DNA of 50,893 bases from an uncultured Oscillospiraceae bacterium (GTDB lineage: Bacteria > Bacillota > Clostridia > Oscillospirales > Oscillospiraceae). Shown here one piece after another: positions 11,578-20,166 of this stretch. The notes below the pieces were generated by a model that searched no databases, was not told where the DNA came from, and worked only from the letters and a program-made list of their open reading frames with translations. The translations under genes were made by a program, and so were the position numbers. Location of the stretch: NCBI GenBank assembly GCA_910587255.1, contig CAJUKT010000084.1:1-50893 (forward strand), read 5' to 3'. Position 1 is the first letter of the stretch. Each line of letters begins with the position of its first letter.

Positions 11578-11722
11578 AGCTTGTGTGTCCTTTCTCTTCC
11601 GTTCATTTATAGTAAAAGCCCCGTTGTCACGTTCACGTTCGGTTTGGCCGGGCCGCTTCCCTTTCCGTCCAAGCTCCCCCGCGGGGCGGTCCCCGCGCTT
11701 TTGGCCCATTTTAACTCGAAAC

Positions 11723-11751
11723 AGTATATCACAACCCCTTAGCAGAAAAAA
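11723..11751 (-). promoter_or_regulatory. Probable extended -10 promoter of secA
   Basis: On the minus strand an extended -10, TG-A-TATACT (TATACT is 11723-11728), lies about 145 nt before secA. The -35 position is only T-rich. The 11578-11900 gap holds nothing else I can name. Confidence 0.4.
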
Positions 11752-11900
11752 GAGGAAATTGTAAATAATCTGTGGGGTGGAAATGGGGCTTTTGTTGTGG
11801 TAGAATGTTAGAAAGCCGCAGCTATCCCGCCGCGGCTGTCCGCGGCGCGCCCCAAGCCCCCCGCCGCCCGCGCGTCCGCGCCGAAAGGAGATGCCTGCCC

Positions 11901-13085
11901 ATGCCCCGTCCCGCCTGGGTGATCCGGCCCGAAATCCAACCGGGCCGCCGGGCCGTCGCCGTCAGCGACGTTCACGGCAACCTGCCCTTTTTGAAGGGAA
12001 TCTTGGAGCAAGTCCGCTTTACCCCCGCCGATGTGCTGATTATCGTGGGCGACCTGCTGGAAAAGGGCCGGGACAGCCTGGCCACCCTGCGCTATGTGCT
12101 GGAGCTGCAAAAGACCCACACGGTCTATACCCTGTGCGGCAACTGCGACTACATCGACCACATGTTCCTGGAGGGCGGACGGCCCGGCGACGACGCCTTC
12201 CGCATCGGGATGACCGCCCACATGGACGGCCCGGCCCGCCGCGGCAGCGTGGATGAGCAGATCTGGCCCGTCCTGTCCGATTTCTGGCGGGACACCTCCG
12301 TCCTGCTCCAGATGGCCGAGGAGGCCGGGCTTCCGCTCCCCGGCGGCCCGGGTGACCTGCCCGCCCTGCGCGCCGCCCTGCTGGAGCGCTTCCCGGCGGA
12401 GACGGATTTTATGCTGCACCTCCCCCACATCCTGGAGGCGGGGAATTTCCTCTTCGTCCACGGCGGCGTCCCCCGGGAGGACCGGCTGGAGGAGCTTTCC
12501 GCCTACGAATGCATGAAGAACGACGACTTCCTGGGCCAGGGGCTCCGCTTCCAGAAGTGGGTGGTGGCGGGCCACTGGCCGGTGACCCTGTACAGCCCCC
12601 GCATCCAGTGCTCCGCCCCCCTCATCGACCAAGAGCGCCGCATCGCCTCCATTGACGGCGGCTGCGTGCTCAAGGTGGACGGCCAGCTCAACGCCCTCAT
12701 CATCCCGGACATATACGGGCAGGACATGTCGTGCGCCTGGTACGACGGCCTGCCCGCCGCCACCGCCCTGGACGGGCAGCCGCCCTCGGACAACCCCATC
12801 AACATCCGCTGGTCGGACAGCGCCGTGGAGGTGCTGCGGGAGGAGGGGGGCTGCGCCCTTATCCGCCACCCCTCCTCCGGGCGGGAGCTGTGGGTCCCCG
12901 GGGATTTCATCTGGACCGCCCGGAACGGAACCACCCACACCGAGGACGCCACCGACTACGCCCTGCCCGTCTCCTCCGGGGACCGGCTCTCCCTGGTGCG
13001 GGAGACCCGCCGGGGGCGGCTGGTGAAGAAGGCCGGGATGACCGGCTGGTATTACGGGCGGATAAAATACGATCTGGAATCATGA
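11901..13085 (+). CDS. Metallophosphoesterase (PPP-like) with an extra C-terminal domain
   Basis: A 394-residue calcineurin-like phosphoesterase. The metal-binding motifs are SDVHGN (near residue 23), GDLLEKG, GNCD, a HGG loop (FLFVHGGVPRED) and GHWP. The late IDGGC element resembles serine/threonine protein phosphatases and PrpE. Canonical GNH is GNC here, so one catalytic histidine position is altered. Residues from about 275 on form an extra region rich in beta-prone sequence that I do not recognise. The start has a strong AAAGGAG site; earlier in-frame ATGs (11772) do not. It stands alone between secA (divergent) and a terminator. The substrate, protein or small molecule, is open. Confidence 0.75.
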   Translation: MPRPAWVIRPEIQPGRRAVAVSDVHGNLPFLKGILEQVRFTPADVLIIVGDLLEKGRDSLATLRYVLELQKTHTVYTLCGNCDYIDHMFLEGGRPGDDAFRIGMTAHMDGPARRGSVDEQIWPVLSDFWRDTSVLLQMAEEAGLPLPGGPGDLPALRAALLERFPAETDFMLHLPHILEAGNFLFVHGGVPREDRLEELSAYECMKNDDFLGQGLRFQKWVVAGHWPVTLYSPRIQCSAPLIDQERRIASIDGGCVLKVDGQLNALIIPDIYGQDMSCAWYDGLPAATALDGQPPSDNPINIRWSDSAVEVLREEGGCALIRHPSSGRELWVPGDFIWTARNGTTHTEDATDYALPVSSGDRLSLVRETRRGRLVKKAGMTGWYYGRIKYDLES

Positions 13086-13092
13086 GCCTCAG

Positions 13093-13124
13093 AGCCCTCT
13101 CCCGGCCGGAGAGGGCTTTTCTTC
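13093..13124 (+). terminator. Rho-independent terminator of the metallophosphoesterase gene
   Basis: GCCCTCTCC pairs with GGAGAGGGC and is followed by TTTTCTT, 8 nt after the stop codon. Confidence 0.85.
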
Positions 13125-13171
13125 AAAAAATTACAGTTTCATGACAAATGATTACAGGTTTACATAACCCC

Positions 13172-13200
13172 TTGATTTTCGACAGGATTCGACATATACT
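13172..13200 (+). promoter_or_regulatory. Sigma-A promoter of the polysaccharide deacetylase gene
   Basis: TTGATT (13172-13177), a 17-bp spacer and TATACT (13195-13200) stand 38 nt before the start codon. Confidence 0.75.
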
Positions 13201-13238
13201 GGAATCCACATTGAGAGAGAGCTGGGGGGCGGTTTTAC

Positions 13239-14324
13239 ATGGATCAGGCGGCGGAGCACAGCACAACTTCAGCACAGCCGGAGGGGCTCCTCCCGCCCCC
13301 GGACAGCTTGGAGGACGGCCCGGAGTCCGCCCCCGCCCAAGGGGTGGGCAGGCCCCTGTTCTGGGCGGTCTCTGCGCTGGCCGGGGCGCTGGCGGCGCTG
13401 TGCGTCTGGCTGGCCCTGCGCTGCGCCGCGCTGGACGGCCAGGGGCGGTACGCCCGGCAGCTGGCGGGGGAGCTGGACGCCCAGCGGACCGGCCTGGAGC
13501 AGGCCCAGGCCCAGCTTTCCGCCGCCCAGGCCCAGCTGAAGCGGCTGGAGGGGGAGCTGGACCAGGCCCGCAGCACCATCGGCCTGCTGGAGGAGTATTC
13601 CATCGCCGCCCCCGACGGCACGACCCCTGAATATACCCGGCTCTACCCCGACTTCTACGCCCCGGAATGGACGGGGGAGACGGTGAGCGGGGGAAAGGTG
13701 TGCTGCCTCACCTTTGACGACGGCCCTTCCCCCAACACCGGCCGGGTGCTGGAAATTCTGGAGCGCTACGGCGTCAAGGCCACCTTCTTCGTGGTGGGGG
13801 AGGGCAAGACGGGCCAGGCCGACCAGGAGCGGATGCGCGCCGTGGCGGCGGCGGGCCACACCCTGGCCATGCACAGCTGGACCCACGACTACAAAAAGGT
13901 ATACGCTTCGGTGGAGGCGTTTCTGGACGAGTTCAGCGCCCTCTACCAGTGGATCTATGAGGTCACCGGCGTTTATCCCCAGCTGTACCGCTTCCCCGGC
14001 GGCAGCATCAACGGCTATGACCGGGGGGTGTACCAGGAGATCATCGCCGAGATGACCCGCCGGGGCTTCGTCTATTTCGACTGGAACGCCTCCGCCCAGG
14101 ACGCCACCCCCCGTCCCCGTCCCGCCTGGGACATCGCCGCCGACTGCCTGAAGGGGATCGGGCGGGAGCTGGTGGTGGTGCTCGCCCACGACAGCGCCGC
14201 CCGGGGCACCACTGTGGACGCCCTGCCCGCCGTCATCGAGGGCTATCAGGGCGCGGGCTACACCTTTTCCGCCCTCCACCCCGGCGTGGAGCCGGTCACC
14301 TTCGGCTACCCCCAGACGCGCTGA
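13239..14324 (+). CDS. Membrane-anchored polysaccharide deacetylase (NodB domain)
   Basis: A 361-residue protein with an inside N-terminus of about 40 residues and one membrane segment (about residues 44-62). A Gln/Ala/Leu-rich coiled coil (about 70-115) precedes a NodB deacetylase domain outside the cell. Family motifs are LTFDDGPSPNTG (catalytic Asp and metal Asp), MHSWTHDY (metal histidines), RFPGGS, DWNAS and VLAHDS. Such enzymes remove acetyl groups from peptidoglycan GlcNAc/MurNAc or other wall glycans. The coiled coil probably holds the domain off the membrane or dimerises it. The gene has its own promoter and terminator. The SHTxxH motif typical of the family is HSWTH here, a variant also common in PdaA-type sequences. 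Confidence 0.85.
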   Translation: MDQAAEHSTTSAQPEGLLPPPDSLEDGPESAPAQGVGRPLFWAVSALAGALAALCVWLALRCAALDGQGRYARQLAGELDAQRTGLEQAQAQLSAAQAQLKRLEGELDQARSTIGLLEEYSIAAPDGTTPEYTRLYPDFYAPEWTGETVSGGKVCCLTFDDGPSPNTGRVLEILERYGVKATFFVVGEGKTGQADQERMRAVAAAGHTLAMHSWTHDYKKVYASVEAFLDEFSALYQWIYEVTGVYPQLYRFPGGSINGYDRGVYQEIIAEMTRRGFVYFDWNASAQDATPRPRPAWDIAADCLKGIGRELVVVLAHDSAARGTTVDALPAVIEGYQGAGYTFSALHPGVEPVTFGYPQTR

Positions 14325-14327
14325 CGC

Positions 14328-14360
14328 CGCCCGCCCGGCCCCCCGCCGGGCGGGCTTTTT
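14328..14360 (+). terminator. Rho-independent terminator of the deacetylase gene
   Basis: GCCCGCCCGGC pairs with GCCGGGCGGGC and is followed by five T, just after the stop codon. Confidence 0.85.
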
Positions 14361-14416
14361 GCGCCCAGAGGGGGACGCCCCCCGTCCCTTCCCCCAAAAT
14401 ATCCCTGCCGCCCCCC

Positions 14417-14445
14417 TTGTGCTGGGGCCGCTTTCCTGGTATAAT
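14417..14445 (+). promoter_or_regulatory. Strong sigma-A promoter of the shikimate-kinase-like gene
   Basis: TTGTGC (14417-14422), a 17-bp spacer and a perfect TATAAT (14440-14445) stand 64 nt before the start. It probably also serves the helicase and the genes behind it. Confidence 0.75.
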
Positions 14446-14508
14446 ATGCTGTTCTTTTACAGCCCTGCCCCTGCGGACGGGGAATTGCTGGTATCAGGAG
14501 GGAGCCGG

Positions 14509-15009
14509 ATGGACAACATTATTTTAGTTGGTATGCCCGGCTCTGGCAAAAGCACCGTGGGCGTGGTGCTGGCCAAGGCCCTGGGGATGGGCTTCCTGGA
14601 CGTGGACCTGCTCATACAGGAGCGGGAGGGCGCCCTGCTCCAGGAGCTGATCGACCGGCGGGGGGTGGAGCGGTTTCTGGAGCTGGAGCGGGACGCCATC
14701 TGCTCCCTGCGCTGCCGGGGGACGGTGGTGGCCCCCGGGGGGAGCTGCGTGTGCACGCAGCAGGCCGCCGCCCACATGCGGGCACTGGGCACGGTGGTCT
14801 ACCTCCAGCTGCCCTTGGAGGACGTGGCGCGGCGCATCCACAACCAGGCGTCCCGGGGCATCGCCATGTCCCCGGGCCAGACCCTGGCCGACGTATACCG
14901 GCGCCGGGTCCCGCTCTATGAAAAATGCGCCCACATCACCATCCCGGCCGGGGGCCAGAGCCTGGCGGAGACGGTGAACGCAGTCAGCAAAGCTCTGGCA
15001 GGCAGATGA
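14509..15009 (+). CDS. Shikimate-kinase-like P-loop kinase
   Basis: A 166-residue P-loop kinase that matches the shikimate kinase family in length and layout. Walker A is GMPGSGKST (residues 8-16), the substrate aspartate is in DVD (D33), the GG loop is APGGS (75-79), and the lid/late motif is YRRRVPLYEKCA. However, the arginine that binds the shikimate carboxylate (FR in GExxFR, R58 in E. coli AroK) is replaced by leucine (FLELE, L57). No other aro gene is nearby. It may therefore phosphorylate a different small molecule. The ribosome site AGGAGGG is 8 nt before this ATG; the upstream ATG at 14359 precedes the promoter. It is followed 28 nt later by the helicase. Confidence 0.7.
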   Translation: MDNIILVGMPGSGKSTVGVVLAKALGMGFLDVDLLIQEREGALLQELIDRRGVERFLELERDAICSLRCRGTVVAPGGSCVCTQQAAAHMRALGTVVYLQLPLEDVARRIHNQASRGIAMSPGQTLADVYRRRVPLYEKCAHITIPAGGQSLAETVNAVSKALAGR

Positions 15010-15037
15010 TAATGATTTTAAGATAGGACGAATAACG

Positions 15038-16882
15038 ATGAATTTCCGCGACCTGGGGCTTACCGCCCCCATTTTAAAGGCCCTCACCCAGGCGGGGTAC
15101 ACAGACCCCACCCCCATCCAGCGCAAGGCCATCCCTCCCGCCCTGGCGGGGCGGGACGTGCTGGGCTGCGCCCAGACGGGCACCGGCAAAACCTGCGCCT
15201 TCGCAGCCCCCATCCTCCAGCGCCTCAGCGGGCCCATGCCCAGGCCCCGGGTGATCCGGGCGCTCATCCTCACCCCCACCCGGGAGCTGGCCATCCAGAT
15301 CCAGGACAGCTTCACCGCTTACGGCCGGAACCTGCCCCTGCGCTCGGCCGTCATCTTCGGCGGCGTGGGCCAGCAGCCCCAGGTGGACGCCATCCGGCGG
15401 GGCCTGGACATCCTGGTGGCCACCCCGGGGCGGCTGCTGGACCTCCACGGCCAGGGCCTGCTGGACCTGTCCCGCATTGAGATCTTCGTGCTGGACGAGG
15501 CGGACCGGATGCTGGACATGGGGTTTATCCACGACGTAAAGCGGATTTTGAAGCTGCTGCCGGAGCAAAAGCAGACCCTGTTCTTCTCCGCCACCATGCC
15601 CCCGGAGGTGATGGGGCTGGTGAACGGCCTGCTCCACAACTATCAGCGCGTGGAGGTGGACCCGGTGTCCTCCCCGATGGAGGCCGTCAGGCAGTCCCTC
15701 TATTATGTGGACAAATCCAACAAGACCAAGCTGCTGGCCCATCTCATGGAGGAGCGGCACATCTCCTCCGCCCTGGTGTTCTCCCGCACCAAGCACGGGG
15801 CCAACCGCATCGCCCAGGATCTCATCAAGCGGGGCATCTCCGCCGCCGCCATCCACGGCAACAAGAGCCAGACCGCCCGGGTGCAGGCCCTCGGCGACTT
15901 CAAGGCGGGCCGGGTGCGGGTGCTGTGCGCCACCGATATCGCCGCACGGGGCATCGACATCACCGATCTGCCCTTCGTGTTTAACTACAACCTGCCCGAC
16001 GTGCCCGAGACCTACGTCCACCGCATCGGCCGCACCGGCCGGGCCGGGCGGGAGGGGGAGGCCGTTTCCTTCTGCCAGTTCGACGAGAAGGACGAGCTGC
16101 GCGCCATTGAGAAGCTGCTGGGCAGGCCCATCCCGGTGGTGGAGGGCCACCCCTTCCCCATGGAGAACTTTGACCCGCCCCAAAAGGACAAGCGGGGACG
16201 GCCCGTGAATTCCGAGGACGCCGAGGCCCGGGCCGCCGCCAAGGAAAGGCGCCGCTCCAGGGACGCGGAAAACAAGGCCCGGGCGGAGCAGCGCAGGCCG
16301 GCCGCCGCTCCGGCCGCCGACGTCCCCCCCGCCCCTGCCGGGGAGGACGCGCCCAAAAAGAAAAAGCGCCGGCGCAAAAAGTCCGGCGCAGACGCCGCCC
16401 TGTCCCCGGTCCCGGCGCAGGAGGCCCCCCTGGTCCTGCGCAGCAAGCCCATCGGCCGGGGCGTGCGCCAGGGCCGCATCCAGGATACCCTGCCCGACGC
16501 CCCCTCGGTGCCCGACGCCGATTTTTATAAGCCCAGCCCCCTGGACTCCGATGTGATTATGGACGCCACCGCCCGGCTGCTGGCCCCCCGGCGCCCCGCG
16601 CCCCGGCCCCAGGCCCAGGGCGGGCGCGGGCAGGGCGCGCCCAAGGAGCAGGCCGCGCCCCCCAGGCCCCAGCAGTCCAAGCCCCGCCGCCAGGGCAAGC
16701 GGCAGGGGGCCCCCGCCCAGCCCGCCCGGGAGCCCGTCCTGCCCCCCTCCCTGGCGGGAAAGAAGCGCCGCCGGGACGAGCGCCCCCGGCCCATCGAGGC
16801 CCCTATGCGCTCCGACCGGCAGAAGGACTCCACCCAGCACAAGAGCCTGATGCGGCCCTACTACCTCCATGACGGCGAGTGA
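15038..16882 (+). CDS. DEAD-box RNA helicase with a long basic tail
   Basis: A 614-residue ATP-dependent RNA helicase of the RhlE/DeaD/CshA group. All core motifs are present: FRDLGL and the Q motif PTPIQRKAIP, AQTGTGKT (motif I), PTRELAIQI (Ia), TPGR (Ib), DEAD in VLDEADRMLD, SAT (III), ALVFSRTKHGA (IV), ATDIAARGID (V) and HRIGRTGRAG (VI). From about residue 370 the chain becomes Lys/Arg/Pro/Ala-rich and of low complexity, with a KKKKRRRKK cluster; such tails bind RNA or ribosomal precursors. It probably acts in ribosome assembly or mRNA decay. The stop codon overlaps the start of the next phosphoesterase gene by 14 nt. Confidence 0.92.
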   Translation: MNFRDLGLTAPILKALTQAGYTDPTPIQRKAIPPALAGRDVLGCAQTGTGKTCAFAAPILQRLSGPMPRPRVIRALILTPTRELAIQIQDSFTAYGRNLPLRSAVIFGGVGQQPQVDAIRRGLDILVATPGRLLDLHGQGLLDLSRIEIFVLDEADRMLDMGFIHDVKRILKLLPEQKQTLFFSATMPPEVMGLVNGLLHNYQRVEVDPVSSPMEAVRQSLYYVDKSNKTKLLAHLMEERHISSALVFSRTKHGANRIAQDLIKRGISAAAIHGNKSQTARVQALGDFKAGRVRVLCATDIAARGIDITDLPFVFNYNLPDVPETYVHRIGRTGRAGREGEAVSFCQFDEKDELRAIEKLLGRPIPVVEGHPFPMENFDPPQKDKRGRPVNSEDAEARAAAKERRRSRDAENKARAEQRRPAAAPAADVPPAPAGEDAPKKKKRRRKKSGADAALSPVPAQEAPLVLRSKPIGRGVRQGRIQDTLPDAPSVPDADFYKPSPLDSDVIMDATARLLAPRRPAPRPQAQGGRGQGAPKEQAAPPRPQQSKPRRQGKRQGAPAQPAREPVLPPSLAGKKRRRDERPRPIEAPMRSDRQKDSTQHKSLMRPYYLHDGE

Positions 16883-17762
16883 GCGGGAGGGCGCGGCCCA
16901 CCGCCGCCCCCGGCGAAAGCGCCGCCATCCCCGGCGGTGGCTCATCGCCCTGCCGGTGCTGGCGGTGGGCGGCTGGCTCTGGCTGCAATGGCAGTGCTGG
17001 GGCCTTCAGACCTGCCGCGCCCTGGCGCAGCTCCCCGGCCTGCCCCAGGGCTTCGACGGCTTTACCATCGTCCACCTCTCCGACCTCCACGGCCATGAGT
17101 ACGGGGCGGGGAGCCGGGAACTGCTGGAGCGGGTGCGGGCAGAGCGCCCCGACCTCATCGTCGTCACCGGCGACCTCATCGACCAAAAATCCCAGCTGGA
17201 GATGGTCCCCGCCCTGGCAAGGGGCCTGGCGGCCATCGCGCCGTCCTACTACGTCACCGGCAACCACGAGTGGGCCCTGGGCTCGGGGACGGTGCGGGAG
17301 CTGAAGGCGGTGCTGGCCCAGTGCGGGGTGTCGGTGCTGTCCAACCAATATGAAATTTTGGAGCGCGGCGGCTCTAAGCTGGTGCTGGCCGGGGTGGACG
17401 ACCCCAACGGCCGCGCCGACCAGACCACCCCGGAGGAGCTGCGCGCCCAGATCGAGGGCCAGGCCCCCGGCCTGTTCACCCTGCTGCTGGCCCACCGCAA
17501 CGACCATTTCGGGCAGTACGCCGCCGCCGGGTATGATTTCGTCATGTCCGGCCACGGCCACGGGGGGATCGTCCGCCTGCCCTTTGTGGGCGGGCTCATC
17601 GGCACCGACCGGCGGTTTTTCCCGCCCTGGACCTCGGGGGTATACGCCGTGGGGGACAGCGCGCTGTTTGTCTCCCGGGGGCTGGGGAACAACACCGTGC
17701 CCTTCAAGGGCCTGCGCGTGTTCAACCGCCCGGAGGTGGCGGTGGTGACGCTGACACGCTGA
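16869..17762 (+). CDS. Membrane-anchored metallophosphoesterase (YkuE/YaeI type)
   Basis: A 297-residue calcineurin-like phosphoesterase. It has a very basic N-terminus (RRPRRKRRHPRR), one membrane segment at about residues 24-41, and an outside catalytic domain. Metal motifs are HLSDLHGHEYG, VTGDLID, TGNHEW, LLLAHRND and SGHGHGG, with a C-terminal SRGLGNN. Relatives such as YkuE act at the cell wall side, and YaeI/LpxH-like members cleave lipid pyrophosphates; a role on cell-envelope substrates is likely but unproven. It starts inside the helicase gene, in another frame. Confidence 0.85.
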   Translation: MTASEREGAAHRRPRRKRRHPRRWLIALPVLAVGGWLWLQWQCWGLQTCRALAQLPGLPQGFDGFTIVHLSDLHGHEYGAGSRELLERVRAERPDLIVVTGDLIDQKSQLEMVPALARGLAAIAPSYYVTGNHEWALGSGTVRELKAVLAQCGVSVLSNQYEILERGGSKLVLAGVDDPNGRADQTTPEELRAQIEGQAPGLFTLLLAHRNDHFGQYAAAGYDFVMSGHGHGGIVRLPFVGGLIGTDRRFFPPWTSGVYAVGDSALFVSRGLGNNTVPFKGLRVFNRPEVAVVTLTR

Positions 17763-17808
17763 GCACCGGGGGCCGCGCCCCCGCACAATGGGAAAGGGAG
17801 GCCGCGTC

Positions 17809-19698
17809 ATGCGCTATGACGCCGGACAATTTGATATCGCCGTTGTGGGCGCGGGCCACGCGGGCCTCGAGGCCGCCCTGGCCGCCGCCCGGATGGGGCT
17901 GAGGACGCTGTGCTTCACCATCAACCTGGACGCGGTGGGCAATATGCCCTGCAACCCCGCCATCGGCGGCACCGGGAAGGGCCACCTGGTCCGGGAGATC
18001 GACGCCCTGGGGGGCGAGATGGCCCGGGCCGCCGACCGGGCCTGCATCCAGTACCGGATGCTCAACCGGGGCAAGGGCCCTGCGGTGTGGTCCCTCCGGG
18101 CCCAGGCGGACCGCCGCCGCTACCAGGAGGTGATGAAGCACACTCTGGAGCTGCAAGAGAATTTGTGGGTAAAGCAGGCGGAGGTCACGGAGATTCTCAC
18201 CGAACACGGGGCCGTCTCCGGGGTGGCCACCGCCACCGGGGCCGTTTACCGCGTCAAGGCCGCCGTCATCGCCACCGGCACCTACCTGGGGGGGCGCACC
18301 ATCGTGGGGGAGGTCGCCCGCTCCTCCGGCCCCGACGGCATGGCCGCCGCCCTGCCCCTGACGGACTGCCTCAAGGGACTGGGGCTGTCCATCCGCCGCT
18401 TCAAAACCGGCACGCCCCCCCGGGTAAACCGCCGCAGCGTGGACTTCTCCCAAATGGAAATCCAGCCGGGGGACGATGTGCCCGTGCCCTTTTCCTTTAC
18501 CACGCAAGCGCCCCCGGAAAACCGGGCGGTGTGCTACCTGACCTACACCAACGAGGCCACCCACCAGGTCATCCGGGACAACCTCCACCGTTCCCCCCTG
18601 TTCTCCGGGGTGATCGAGGGGGTGGGGCCCAGGTACTGCCCCTCCATTGAGGACAAGGTGGTGCGCTTCCCCGAAAAGCCCCGGCACCAGCTGTTCATCG
18701 AGCCTATGGGGCTGAACACGGAGGAGCTGTATATTCAGGGCTTTTCCTCCTCGCTGCCCGAGGAGGTGCAGGCCGCCATGCTCCACACCGTCCCCGGCCT
18801 GGAGCACGCCGAGATGACCCGGTGCGCCTACGCCATCGAGTACGACTGCGCCGACCCCACCCAATTGCTGCCCACCCTGGAGTGCAGGGCGGTGCCCGGC
18901 CTGTACGGCGCGGGGCAGTTCAACGGCTCCTCGGGGTACGAGGAGGCCGCCGCCCAGGGCCTGGTGGCAGGTATCAACGCCGCGCTGAAGATCAAGGGCC
19001 TGCCGCCCCTGGTTTTGAGCCGGGGGGACGGCTATATCGGGGTGCTCATCGACGATCTGGTGACAAAGGGGACCAACGAGCCCTACCGCATGATGACCTC
19101 CCGGACAGAGTACCGGCTCATCCACCGCCAGGACAACGCGGACCGGCGGCTGGCCGCCTATGGACACCGGGTTGGCCTGGTGAGCGCGGAGCGGCTGGCC
19201 CAGGTGGAGGAGAAGTATGCCGCCGTGGACCGGGAGATTAAACGCCTGGAGCACACGGGCGCTCCCCCCTCCCCCGCGCTGGACAGGCTCTTAGAGGGGA
19301 GGGGGGAGCCCCCCTGTCCCCACGGCGCGCGGCTCATCGACCTGCTGCGCCGCCCCAGGCTGGACTATGCCGCGCTGGCCCCCTTCGACCCGGAGCGGCC
19401 CGCCCTCCCCCCGGAAATCAGGGAGCAGGTGGAGATTTCCGTGAAGTACCAGGGCTACATCGACCGGCAGAACCGGCAGGTGGAGGAGCTGCGCCGCCTG
19501 GAGGGCAGAGCCCTCCCCCCGGACATGGACTATTTAAGCATCCAGGGCCTGCGGCTGGAGGCGAGGCAGAAGCTGGACAAAATCCGCCCGCTGAACCTGG
19601 GGCAGGCGTCCCGGGTGTCCGGGGTGTCCCCGGCGGATGTGACGGCATTGATGATCTACTTGGAGAGGGGTTCGCGCGATGGAGATCATAATCTGTGA
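17809..19698 (+). CDS. mnmG: tRNA uridine-34 5-carboxymethylaminomethyl modification enzyme MnmG
   Basis: A 629-residue FAD protein that works with MnmE to modify U34 of tRNAs reading NNA/NNG codons. The FAD site GAGHAGLEAALAAARMG is near the N-terminus. Also visible are NMPCNPAIGGTGKGHLVREIDALGG, PRYCPSIEDKVVRF, the active-site GTPPR region, and GQFNGSSGYEEAAAQG. The C-terminal helical domain, which contacts MnmE and tRNA, is complete. The start at 17809 follows AGGGAGG by 7 nt; the ATG at 17788 has no ribosome site. MnmE is not in the window. The next gene begins 20 nt before its stop codon. Confidence 0.96.
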   Translation: MRYDAGQFDIAVVGAGHAGLEAALAAARMGLRTLCFTINLDAVGNMPCNPAIGGTGKGHLVREIDALGGEMARAADRACIQYRMLNRGKGPAVWSLRAQADRRRYQEVMKHTLELQENLWVKQAEVTEILTEHGAVSGVATATGAVYRVKAAVIATGTYLGGRTIVGEVARSSGPDGMAAALPLTDCLKGLGLSIRRFKTGTPPRVNRRSVDFSQMEIQPGDDVPVPFSFTTQAPPENRAVCYLTYTNEATHQVIRDNLHRSPLFSGVIEGVGPRYCPSIEDKVVRFPEKPRHQLFIEPMGLNTEELYIQGFSSSLPEEVQAAMLHTVPGLEHAEMTRCAYAIEYDCADPTQLLPTLECRAVPGLYGAGQFNGSSGYEEAAAQGLVAGINAALKIKGLPPLVLSRGDGYIGVLIDDLVTKGTNEPYRMMTSRTEYRLIHRQDNADRRLAAYGHRVGLVSAERLAQVEEKYAAVDREIKRLEHTGAPPSPALDRLLEGRGEPPCPHGARLIDLLRRPRLDYAALAPFDPERPALPPEIREQVEISVKYQGYIDRQNRQVEELRRLEGRALPPDMDYLSIQGLRLEARQKLDKIRPLNLGQASRVSGVSPADVTALMIYLERGSRDGDHNL

Positions 19699-20152
19699 GC
19701 TGCCCTCAGTCTCTATCATTGGCATGGAGGGCGGGGCGGAGCCGGGGCACAATCCCGCCCCTGCCCTGTGGGAGCAGGCCAACGCCCGGTTCAGCGAGGT
19801 GGAGGCGCTGGCCCTGCGGGATGAAAACGGCGTGCCCGTGGGTATCTGGGGCGCCATGAGCGACCTGTCCCGCTCCTTCCTGCCCTGGGAGGACGGCTTC
19901 ACCCGGGGGCTGTATCTGGCGGGGGTCCAGGTTCCCCCGGAGGCGCTGCCGCCGGAGGGCTGGGTGAAATGGACCCTGCCCGCCTTCGCCTGCCTTCAGG
20001 CGAAGGTGGAGGGGGACTGCACCGCCGCCTTCCGGGCAGGGCTGGGCGAGCTGGAGCGCCGGGGGCTGTCCCTGGCCGGGGCGGCGCAGGAATGCCGGCG
20101 CCCGGCGGAGGGCGGACAGCTCTGCCTGTTTTTCCCATTCAAACGACTGTGA
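19679..20152 (+). CDS. GyrI-like / effector-binding-domain protein
   Basis: A 157-residue cytosolic protein without a DNA-binding domain. The pattern (EIIICELPSVSIIGMEG, a central GVPVGIWGAMSD, aromatic-rich strands with WVKWTLPAFACLQ, and an end LCLFFPFKRL) fits the stand-alone AraC effector-binding / GyrI-like domain, which binds small hydrophobic cations or acts as a hydrolase. The assignment rests on the overall pattern, not on a diagnostic motif. It overlaps mnmG by 20 nt and is followed 14 nt later by murT. Confidence 0.55.
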   Translation: MEIIICELPSVSIIGMEGGAEPGHNPAPALWEQANARFSEVEALALRDENGVPVGIWGAMSDLSRSFLPWEDGFTRGLYLAGVQVPPEALPPEGWVKWTLPAFACLQAKVEGDCTAAFRAGLGELERRGLSLAGAAQECRRPAEGGQLCLFFPFKRL

Positions 20153-20166
20153 GAGGAAGCATTGAC

